A DNA stretch of 38,629 nucleotides from an uncultured Caulobacterales bacterium (GTDB lineage Bacteria > Pseudomonadota > Alphaproteobacteria > Caulobacterales > Caulobacteraceae): positions 1-38,629 of the forward strand of contig CAIUMD010000096.1 of NCBI GenBank assembly GCA_903900155.1. The letters run 5' to 3'. The notes beneath the pieces are model-generated. The model was not told where the DNA came from, ran no database searches, and saw only the letters and a program-made list of their open reading frames with translations. Both the position numbers and the translations under genes were made by a program. Shown one piece after another: positions 27,201 through 33,172 of this stretch; the first letter of the stretch is position 1, and each line of letters begins with the position of its first letter.

Positions 27201-27644
27201 CTGCCGCCCGAGCAGCAGTCGATGATCAAGAAGGCCCACAACCGCGACGCCGCCCTGGAAGGCCGCCGGATCCTGGTGGTCGAGGACGACGTCCGCAACG
27301 TCTACTCCATCACCAACATCCTGGAGCCGCGGGGCGCGATCATCGAGATCGCCCGCAACGGCCAGGAGGCCATCGAGGCACTCGAAAAGTCCGCCAAGGC
27401 CGAGGGCGGATCCATCGACCTGGTGCTGATGGACGTGATGATGCCGGTCATGGACGGCCTGACCGCCACCGCGCAGATCCGCAAGGACAGCCGCTTCAAG
27501 AAGCTGCCGATCATCGCCCTGACCGCCAAGGCCATGCCCGACGACCAGGCCCGCTGCATCGAGGCCGGGGCCAACGACTACATGGCCAAGCCGCTGGACG
27601 TGGATCAGCTGCTGTCGCTCGTGCGCGTGTGGATGCCCCGCTGA
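24210..27644 (+). CDS. CHASE3 hybrid histidine kinase with three receivers
   Basis: A membrane sensor kinase of 1144 residues. Order: TM1 (about 23-41), periplasmic CHASE3 domain (about 43-190, with ETGQRGYLLTG), TM2 (195-217), GAF-like domain (235-385), coiled coil (385-480), HisKA with His488 in [11 protein letters not shown], HATPase ([15 protein letters not shown]), and receivers with Asp801, Asp923 and Asp1075. The coiled coil has repeated Glu-Glu heptads (QAEELQV, QSEELRV, SNEELEE), unusual for a kinase linker but similar to chemoreceptor methylation helices. ATG 24210 has GAGGAC about 8 bases upstream; ATG 24174 is an alternative. It is followed 5 bp later by cheR-like, cheB-like and kinase genes with overlapping starts. 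A stress-type promoter precedes it. The C-terminal half closely resembles the kinase at 92-3697. Confidence 0.95.
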   Translation: MPNRMNAAIAASTKKSSFLDPKTFLGLALAIGFFVGSGLVAHRNTNILRDDARQIFHSHEVIVAIGELRSSVQDAETGQRGYLLTGNDRYLEPYETAVANVERQIDKLATLTSDNASQQDRITGLQRRVTAKLAELKSTIDVRRAQGPAAALAIVNSDRGKAEMDAIRNALTVMQQEEARLRRERLVEMDAAYQSALVSGLMSGVLGIALTLVVGVLIRRAAVANERRQWLASGQVGLASAMLGDQESAELGDNILTFLARFAGAQAGAVFASEGEQYRRVASYGVPADAQIVERFGLREGLLGQVAADRQTTVLADVPEGYLTIGSALGRDKPRHLILFPAVAEDGVHGVVELGFLNAVDDRVREFLTEASEAVGIALRSARYRAELRELLEKTQSQAEELQVQSEELRVSNEELEEQGRALKESQVRLEQQQAELEQTNSQLEEQAQLLESQRDDLERSGAAVELKARELEQASRYKSDFLANMSHELRTPLNSLLILSKLLGDNPAGNLSEEQVQHARTIQSSGNDLLTLINDILDLSKIEAGHLEIRPETMSLPRLATDLRQLFAPLAAERKLDFAITVADDVPASMVSDRLRLEQVLKNLLSNAFKFTEKGGVTLEIVREGDDRLALSVTDTGIGIAEEQQQSIFEAFRQADGTISRKYGGTGLGLSISRELARLLGATISLASVHGKGSRFTLSMPLDYDPAQVAQRAEPIPLPAAPAKPTEERRYVPSGPRVEDDRDVLGGGQRILLVVEDDSSFAGILRDIAREAGFQCLVAASAEEALILARKHRPSAIVLDVGLPDQSGLAVLERLKRDVDTRHIPVHVVSAADHTQTALSLGAIGYLVKPVKREDLAGALDAITSKLTASSRRVLIVEDDKVQREAVGKLLSSGDVETVGVATAAECLERLKTETFDCMVLDLNLPDASGFTLLETLAQEGAYAFPPVIVYTGHDLSQADEQRLRRYSDSIIVKGARSPERLLDEVSLFLHQVVTDLPPEQQSMIKKAHNRDAALEGRRILVVEDDVRNVYSITNILEPRGAIIEIARNGQEAIEALEKSAKAEGGSIDLVLMDVMMPVMDGLTATAQIRKDSRFKKLPIIALTAKAMPDDQARCIEAGANDYMAKPLDVDQLLSLVRVWMPR

Positions 27645-27648
27645 TCCC

Positions 27649-28473
27649 ATGCGTGACGACGTCGAGGACATCGAGATCAGGCTGCTGCTGGAGGCGCTGT
27701 ACCAGCGCTACCACTACGACTTCCGGCGCTACGCCAAGGCGTCGGTCAAGCGCCGCCTGAAGCAGGCCCGCGAGCAGCTGGGCTATGCCAGCTACTCGGC
27801 CATGCAGGACGCCCTGCTGCACGATCCGGACATGCTGGAGCGGCTCTTGGGCTATCTGACCGTGCAGGTCAGCGAGATGTTCCGCGACCCCAGCTATTTC
27901 AAGGCCCTGCGCGAGACGGTGCTGCCGCACCTGAAGACCTATCCGTCGCTGAAGGTCTGGGTGGCCGGCTGCAGCGAGGGCGAGGAGCTGTACTCCCTGG
28001 CCATCCTGTTCCGCGAGGAGGGCCTTGAGGACCGGACGATCTTCTACGCCACCGACATCAATCCCGACGCCCTGCAGGCGGCCGCGCGCGGCATCTATCC
28101 GATCGACCGGGTCAAGCTGTTCACCGAGAACCATCGCCGCTCGGGCGGCAGGTCGTCGCTGTCGAACTACTACACCACCGGCTATGGCGGGGCGGTGTTC
28201 GACAAGAGCCTGCGCGAGCGGGTGGTGTTCTCCGACCACAGCCTGGTCACCGACGCGGTGTTCGGCGAGATGCACCTGATCTCGTGCCGCAATGTGCTGA
28301 TCTATTTCGACCGCGACCTGCAGGACCGGGCCATCGGCCTGTTCCGCGACAGCCTGGCCCGCAAGGGGTTCTTAGGGTTGGGGGCCAAGGAGAGCCTGCG
28401 CTTCTCGGCCCATGCCACGGCCTTCGCGGAGTTCGAGCGCGACGAGAAGATCTACCAGAAGCGCGAGCCATGA
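27649..28473 (+). CDS. CheR-type protein-glutamate methyltransferase
   Basis: A 274-residue SAM-dependent methyltransferase of the CheR family, which methylates glutamates in helical coiled coils. An N-terminal helical domain (about 8-70) with FRRYAKASVKRRLKQ precedes the catalytic domain: VAGCSEGEELYSLAI (SAM loop), FYATDINPDAL, and SCRNVLIYFD. It starts 5 bp after the kinase and overlaps the CheB gene (ATGA). No receptor, CheA or CheW gene is visible, so the substrate may not be a classical chemoreceptor. Confidence 0.95.
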   Translation: MRDDVEDIEIRLLLEALYQRYHYDFRRYAKASVKRRLKQAREQLGYASYSAMQDALLHDPDMLERLLGYLTVQVSEMFRDPSYFKALRETVLPHLKTYPSLKVWVAGCSEGEELYSLAILFREEGLEDRTIFYATDINPDALQAAARGIYPIDRVKLFTENHRRSGGRSSLSNYYTTGYGGAVFDKSLRERVVFSDHSLVTDAVFGEMHLISCRNVLIYFDRDLQDRAIGLFRDSLARKGFLGLGAKESLRFSAHATAFAEFERDEKIYQKREP

Positions 28474-29066
28474 CCGGGAACCCCATCGCCATAAGGGAAG
28501 ATATACGGGCCGTCGTGATCGGGACCTCGGCCGGCGCGGTGCAGGCGCTGTCGGCGATCCTGCCGCCGCTGCCGGCCGACTATCCGCTGCCGGTGATGAT
28601 CGTCGTCCACGTGCCGCCCGACCGCCGCAACGCCCTGACCGAGCTCTTCCAGACCCGCTGCGCCATGGCCGTGCGCGAGGCCGAGGACAAGGAGCCGATC
28701 GCGCCGGGCGTCATCTATTTCGCGCCGCCGGACTATCACCTGCTGGTCGAGAGCCCGGCGTTCCTGTCGCTGTCGACCGACGAACCGGTGCTGCACTCGC
28801 GGCCGTCGATCGACGTGCTGTTCGAGAGCGCCGCCGACGCGTTCGGCGAGGCTTTGGTCGGGGTCATCCTGACGGGCGCCAACCAGGACGGGGCCGAGGG
28901 CCTGCGGGCGGTCGGTGAGGCCGGTGGTCTGGCCGTTGTTGAAAATCCGGTCGGGGCCGCCGCCTCGGCCATGCCGGAGGCGGCCCTGGCCGCCTGGCCT
29001 GAGGCGCGGGTGATGACGCTGGAAGAGATCGGCGCGTATCTGCGGAATCTGGGGAACAAGCGATGA
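28470..29066 (+). CDS. CheB-type protein-glutamate methylesterase
   Basis: A 198-residue catalytic-domain CheB without the usual N-terminal receiver. Motifs: GTSAGAVQAL (nucleophile Ser), VVHVPPDRRN (catalytic His) and ILTGANQDGAEGL (catalytic Asp). It removes the methyl esters placed by CheR, and may also deamidate glutamine. It overlaps both neighbours (ATGA at 28470 and at 29063). Lacking its own receiver, it may be controlled through the REC-kinase encoded immediately downstream or by protein contact; this is inference. Confidence 0.95.
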   Translation: MTGNPIAIREDIRAVVIGTSAGAVQALSAILPPLPADYPLPVMIVVHVPPDRRNALTELFQTRCAMAVREAEDKEPIAPGVIYFAPPDYHLLVESPAFLSLSTDEPVLHSRPSIDVLFESAADAFGEALVGVILTGANQDGAEGLRAVGEAGGLAVVENPVGAAASAMPEAALAAWPEARVMTLEEIGAYLRNLGNKR

Positions 29067-30211
29067 GCGCTTTGCGGCCTGTCCATTTCCTGCTGGTCGA
29101 CGACCTGGCCGAGAACCTGGTCTCGCTGGAGGCGCTGCTGCGCCGCGAGGACCTGGTCCTGCTGAAGGCCCGCTCGGGCGAGGAGGCGCTGGAGCTCTTG
29201 CTGCGCCACGACGTCGCCCTGGCCCTGCTGGACGTGCAGATGCCCGGCATGGACGGCTTCGAGCTGGCCGAGTTCATGCGCGGGGCGATGCGCACCCGCC
29301 ACGTGCCGATCATCTTCCTGACCGCCGGCACCGCCGCCGACGCCCAGCGGCGCTTTCGCGGCTACGAGGCCGGGGCCGTCGACTTCATCAACAAGCCGAT
29401 CGAGCCGGACGTCCTGCGCAGCAAGGCCAACGTCTTCTTCGACCTCTATCGCCAGCGCCAGCAGCTGGAGCGCCAGCGCGACGAGCTGGAGGCCGCCGCC
29501 CAGGCCCTGCGCCGGGCCGACCGCCACAAGGACAGCTTCCTGGCCGTGCTGGCCCACGAGCTGCGCAACCCGATCGCCGCCCTGGCCGGCGGCCTGCACC
29601 TGCTGGGCAAGGACATCCCGGTCGAGCGCTCGACCGACATCCGCGCCCGCATGGACCGGATGCTGTCGCACCTCTCGCACCTGGTCGACGATCTGCTGGA
29701 CGTCTCGCGGGTCAACGAAGGCAAGATCACCCTGAAGAAGGCGCGGATCGAGCTCAGCGAGATCCTGACCTCGGCCATCGAGTCCAGCCAGCACCACATG
29801 GACCAGGCCGGCCACAAGCTGGTCACCGACCTCGAGACCGGCCCGATCTGGCTGGACGCCGACCACACCCGCCTGGCCCAGGTGATCGGCAACCTGCTCA
29901 ACAACGCCGCCAAGTACACGCCGCCCGGCGGCACGGTGACCCTGTCGGCCCACCGCCGCGACGGCGTGGCCGAGATCCGGGTGTCCGACACCGGCGTCGG
30001 CATCCCGGCCGAGATGCAGGCGGGCATCTTCGAGATCTTCGCCCAGGTCGAGGACCACCTGTCGAAGTCGCAAGGGGGCCTCGGCATCGGCCTGGCCTTG
30101 TGCAAGCAGCTGGTCGCCCTGCATGGCGGCACGATCGACGTCGCCAGCGCCGGGCTGAACAAGGGCAGCACCTTCACGGTGATCATTCCGTTGGCCCGCG
30201 ACGCGGGGTGA
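29063..30211 (+). CDS. Response regulator-histidine kinase (REC-HisKA-HATPase)
   Basis: A soluble 382-residue protein: receiver (about 7-120, Asp57 in LLDVQMPGMDG), coiled coil (125-155), HisKA with His165 in LAHELRNPIA, and HATPase (NLLNNAAKYTPP, DTGVGIP, GGLGIGLA). It is last in the kinase-CheR-CheB operon, overlapping cheB by four bases. It probably receives phosphate from the CHASE3 hybrid kinase at Asp57 and relays it on; partner assignment is inference. The N-terminal receiver resembles that of the kinase at 3694. Confidence 0.94.
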   Translation: MSALRPVHFLLVDDLAENLVSLEALLRREDLVLLKARSGEEALELLLRHDVALALLDVQMPGMDGFELAEFMRGAMRTRHVPIIFLTAGTAADAQRRFRGYEAGAVDFINKPIEPDVLRSKANVFFDLYRQRQQLERQRDELEAAAQALRRADRHKDSFLAVLAHELRNPIAALAGGLHLLGKDIPVERSTDIRARMDRMLSHLSHLVDDLLDVSRVNEGKITLKKARIELSEILTSAIESSQHHMDQAGHKLVTDLETGPIWLDADHTRLAQVIGNLLNNAAKYTPPGGTVTLSAHRRDGVAEIRVSDTGVGIPAEMQAGIFEIFAQVEDHLSKSQGGLGIGLALCKQLVALHGGTIDVASAGLNKGSTFTVIIPLARDAG

Positions 30212-30264
30212 TTTGATTCCCTGATTTGCCTCCGGGGCGGAAATCCCGCATATCCCCGCCCCTC

Positions 30265-31308
30265 ATGTCCGCCCCGAAGACCCTCCGCGACGTCCGGTCC
30301 CTGACCGAGGCCGGACTGGTCCCGCCCGAGCGCCTGCCGGCGCTGGAGGCGGTGGCGGCCCGTTATGCGGTGGCCATCACCCCGGCCATGGCCCAGCTGA
30401 TCGATCCGGCGAACGCCAACGACCCCATCGCCCGGCAGTTCATCCCTTCGTCCGAGGAACTGGTCGCCAGCCCCGGCGAGGACGGCGATCCGATCGGCGA
30501 CGATATCCACAGCCCTGTGGATGGAATCGTGCACCGCTATCCCGACCGGGTGCTGCTGAAGCCCACCCACACCTGCGCGGTCTATTGCCGGTTCTGCTTC
30601 CGCCGCGAGATGGTCGGGCCCGAGGGCCTTTCGAACCTGACCCCCGCCCAGCTGGACGCCGCCTTCGCCTATATCGCCGGCCGGCCGCAGATCTGGGAGG
30701 TCATCGTCACCGGCGGCGACCCGTTCGTGCTGTCGCCCCGGCGGCTCGAAGACCTGATGGACCGGCTGGAGGCGATCCCGCATGTGAAGATCGTCCGCTT
30801 CCACACCCGTGTGCCGGCGGTGGATCCCCAGGCCGTGACCGACGCGCTGGTCGCGGCGCTCAAGCGCACGACCAAGACCGTCTATGTCGCCCTGCACGCC
30901 AACCACGTCCGCGAACTGACCCCGGCCGCCCGCGCCGCCTGCGCCAGGATCATCGACGCCGGCGTCCCGATGCTGTCCCAGACCGTGCTGCTGAAGGGCG
31001 TCAACGACGACCCGGCGGTGCTGGGCGAGCTGATGCGGGCCTTCGTCGAGACCCGGATCCGGCCCTACTACCTGCACCACCACGACTATGCGCCCGGCAC
31101 CGCCCACCTGCGCACGACAATCGCCGAGGGCCAGACGATCATGAAGGCCCTGCGCGGGACGGTCTCGGGCCTGGCCCAGCCGACCTACGTGCTGGATATT
31201 CCCGGCGGCCACGGCAAGGTCCCGGTCGGTCCGGCCTATGTAGACGGCGGATCGGTCGAGGATCCGAATGGGACCGCTCACCCCTATCCGCCCACTGCTG
31301 AACCTTAA
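30265..31308 (+). CDS. epmB: EF-P lysine 2,3-aminomutase
   Basis: A 347-residue radical-SAM enzyme that turns lysine into (R)-beta-lysine for attachment to EF-P by EpmA. The iron-sulfur motif is CAVYCRFC (Cys104, Cys108, Cys111), followed by VIVTGGDPFVLS, FHTRVP and an HHDYAPGTAHLRT segment typical of the family. The short length fits EpmB more than catabolic KamA. The ATG at 30265 has no clear ribosome site; an in-frame TTG at 30226 is less likely. It is separated from epmA by the signalling operon (about 6.2 kb). Confidence 0.94.
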   Translation: MSAPKTLRDVRSLTEAGLVPPERLPALEAVAARYAVAITPAMAQLIDPANANDPIARQFIPSSEELVASPGEDGDPIGDDIHSPVDGIVHRYPDRVLLKPTHTCAVYCRFCFRREMVGPEGLSNLTPAQLDAAFAYIAGRPQIWEVIVTGGDPFVLSPRRLEDLMDRLEAIPHVKIVRFHTRVPAVDPQAVTDALVAALKRTTKTVYVALHANHVRELTPAARAACARIIDAGVPMLSQTVLLKGVNDDPAVLGELMRAFVETRIRPYYLHHHDYAPGTAHLRTTIAEGQTIMKALRGTVSGLAQPTYVLDIPGGHGKVPVGPAYVDGGSVEDPNGTAHPYPPTAEP

Positions 31309-31359
31309 GCCCGGCAAGGCTTTGCGGCCGCGCTCACGCTGCATCGCAGCAAATTCTGG

Positions 31360-31379
31360 ACGAGAGCAGTGTTTCTCGT
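31360..31379. promoter_or_regulatory. Palindrome upstream of hbd
   Basis: ACGAGA (31360-31365) and TCTCGT (31374-31379) are perfect inverted repeats 8 bp apart. Immediately after lies GCTAGAAA (31380-31387), close to the Caulobacter -10 consensus GCTANAWC. The palindrome abuts the putative promoter of hbd and may be an operator. Confidence 0.4.
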
Positions 31380-31451
31380 GCTAGAAAAGTCGGCATATCC
31401 GAGGGTCCGATCGCGCCAGCCGGCGCGAATTCAAGCGAAGGCTTGGCTTTT

Positions 31452-32330
31452 ATGAGTGAAATCAAATCGGTCGGCATTATCGGCGCCGGCCAGATGGGGT
31501 CGGGCATCGCGCATGTCGTCGCCCTGGGCGGCTACGACGTGTGGCTTCATGACGTTTCGCGTGAGCGGATCGACGCCGGCCTGGCTTTGATCGAGAAGAA
31601 CCTGGCCCGCCAGGTTGGTCGCGGCATCATCGACGACGCCGCCATGAAGGCGGCCCTGGCCCGCATCCAGCCGGCCGAGGGCCTGGAGGCCATCGGCGCC
31701 ACGGACCTGGCCATCGAGGCGGCGACCGAGAACGAGGAGATCAAGAAGTCGATCTTCCTCAGCCTGCAGCCGCACCTGACGCCGACCACGATCCTGGCCT
31801 CGAACACCTCGTCGATCTCGATCACGCGCCTGGCCTCGGCCACGGACCGCCCCGAGCGCTTCATCGGCCTGCACTTCATGAACCCCGTGCCGCTGATGAA
31901 GCTGGTGGAGATCATCCGCGGCATCGCCACGGACGTCCCGACCTATGAACGCGCCGTCGCCTTCGCCCAGTCGCTGGGCAAGATCACGTCCAACGCCGAA
32001 GACTTTCCCGCCTTCATCGTCAACCGCGTGCTGGTGCCGATGATCAACGAGGCGATCTACACGCTGTACGAAGGCGTCGGCACGGTCGACGCCATCGACA
32101 CCGCCATGAAGCTGGGCGCCAACCACCCGATGGGCCCGCTGGAGCTGGGCGACTTCATCGGCCTGGACACCGTGCTGAGCATCATGAACGTGCTCTACGA
32201 AGGCCTGGCCGACAGCAAGTACCGCCCCTGCCCGCTGCTGGTGAAGTACGTCGAGGCTGGCTGGCTGGGCAAGAAGACCGGCCGCGGCTTCTACGACTAC
32301 CGCGGCGAGGTTCCGGTTCCGACGCGGTAG
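31452..32330 (+). CDS. hbd: 3-hydroxybutyryl-CoA dehydrogenase
   Basis: A 292-residue NAD-dependent 3-hydroxyacyl-CoA dehydrogenase acting in beta-oxidation or hydroxybutyrate metabolism. The N-terminal NAD site is IGAGQMGSGIA (residues 10-20); SNTSSISIT and HFMNPVPLMKLVE hold the catalytic region; the C-terminal domain has NAEDFPAFIVNRVLVP and a GRGFYDY end. The ATG at 31452 gives a standard N terminus; CGAAGG lies about 11 bases upstream. It is followed by a hairpin terminator and is transcribed alone. Confidence 0.96.
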   Translation: MSEIKSVGIIGAGQMGSGIAHVVALGGYDVWLHDVSRERIDAGLALIEKNLARQVGRGIIDDAAMKAALARIQPAEGLEAIGATDLAIEAATENEEIKKSIFLSLQPHLTPTTILASNTSSISITRLASATDRPERFIGLHFMNPVPLMKLVEIIRGIATDVPTYERAVAFAQSLGKITSNAEDFPAFIVNRVLVPMINEAIYTLYEGVGTVDAIDTAMKLGANHPMGPLELGDFIGLDTVLSIMNVLYEGLADSKYRPCPLLVKYVEAGWLGKKTGRGFYDYRGEVPVPTR

Positions 32331-32335
32331 GCGCT

Positions 32336-32374
32336 ATCGGCGTCTTCGTGTGGGGACGCCGATGACGCACTTTT
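32336..32374 (+). terminator. Terminator after hbd
   Basis: ATCGGCGTC (32336-32344) and GACGCCGAT (32355-32363) form a 9-bp stem, followed seven bases later by TTTT. Confidence 0.55.
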
Positions 32375-32478
32375 GCCGCCAGTCGCCAAAGGGCGATCGG
32401 TAGCTTAGCCTTTATGCGCCACGCGGACTGCGGGGCTGGTGGGACGAGACGGCCAAGCGCTCTACCGCGACCCTGGCG

Positions 32479-32859
32479 TTACCACAGCGTTGTCACCTGG
32501 TATGCTGTCAGTTGTCGATCACAGGTGACCAGGCGCGCCTGCTCGGCAGCCGCCTGCGCAACGAGGATACGATCCCAAGGATCGCGATGGTGCAAAGGCA
32601 GTTTTGCCGCCGCCACGCCATGCCCCGCTTCTATTGCAAGCCAAGTGAAGCCCGCATCGAGCACGGCTTCGTGAAGCGTTTCGGGAATGCGCGCCAGCGT
32701 CGCATCTCTTGGGCGCTTGATCTCGATTTCATAGGCGCTGGCGGCGCTGACCAAGATCGTGTTCGAGCGATCGTTGGTCGCCGCCATCGCGCTCTGTGAC
32801 AGCGCTTCCGGGCGGGCCAGCCACCAGATTATAACGTGGGTGTCGAGAAGCAGCTTCAC
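32479..32859 (-). CDS. vapC: PIN-domain toxin (VapC type)
   Basis: A 126-residue PIN nuclease expected to cleave RNA as the toxin of a type II module. Acidic metal ligands are in place: Asp6 (LLLDTHV), Glu44 (SAYEIEIK), Asp93 and Asp96 (HHRDPWDRILVAQA), with a C-terminal VTCDRQL strand. Its ATG overlaps the TGA of the upstream antitoxin by four bases. The surrounding gaps are less GC-rich than the neighbouring genes, as is common for horizontally moved modules. RNA target unknown. Confidence 0.93.
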   Translation of the reverse strand: MKLLLDTHVIIWWLARPEALSQSAMAATNDRSNTILVSAASAYEIEIKRPRDATLARIPETLHEAVLDAGFTWLAIEAGHGVAAAKLPLHHRDPWDRILVAQAAAEQARLVTCDRQLTAYQVTTLW

Positions 32860-33122
32860 TCGCCGACAGGGAAGATCGGCCCGTCAGCCGCCTCTTCCAA
32901 CTCCGGATCTGGTCGCAGAAACAGATCCGGATCTTCCAACGGCCCGTACTTAGCCCACCGGCCCGGTATGCGTCGCCCGCGTGGAGGCTCATCCGACTTA
33001 GCGGCGCTGATGGCCGCGACAGTCTTACCATCGCGCGTCAGCAAGACCTCTTCGCCTGCTTCCATGCGGGCGACAAGTTCGGCCAACTCGGCCTGATCCT
33101 TGATGTCGAACCGGATCGTCAT
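32856..33122 (-). CDS. vapB: Phd/YefM-type antitoxin of the PIN module
   Basis: An 88-residue antitoxin. The N-terminal part (FDIKDQAELAELVARMEAGE, then VLLTRDGKTVAAISA) is the dimeric DNA-binding fold of the Phd/YefM family; the C-terminal Pro/Glu/Asp-rich part is likely disordered and wraps the toxin. It precedes the toxin with an ATGA overlap, the usual order. A promoter predicted just upstream would give an almost leaderless mRNA. Confidence 0.88.
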   Translation of the reverse strand: MTIRFDIKDQAELAELVARMEAGEEVLLTRDGKTVAAISAAKSDEPPRGRRIPGRWAKYGPLEDPDLFLRPDPELEEAADGPIFPVGE

Positions 33123-33128
33123 GCCCGC

Positions 33129-33156
33129 ACCATAGCACGGAACACAACAAGAACAA
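33129..33156 (-). promoter_or_regulatory. Promoter of the toxin-antitoxin pair
   Basis: On the minus strand TTGTTC (33156-33151) and TATGGT (33134-33129) are 16 bp apart. The -10 ends only 6 bp before the antitoxin ATG, so transcription would start at or beside the start codon, giving a leaderless mRNA, which is frequent in Caulobacter. Confidence 0.45.
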
Positions 33157-33172
33157 CTCTGACGCTAGCGCC

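Noticed and set aside
27649..29066. Chemotaxis operon
   Set aside because: Only CheR and CheB are present; no receptor, CheA, CheW or CheY cluster, so I treat it as a non-chemotaxis signalling cassette.
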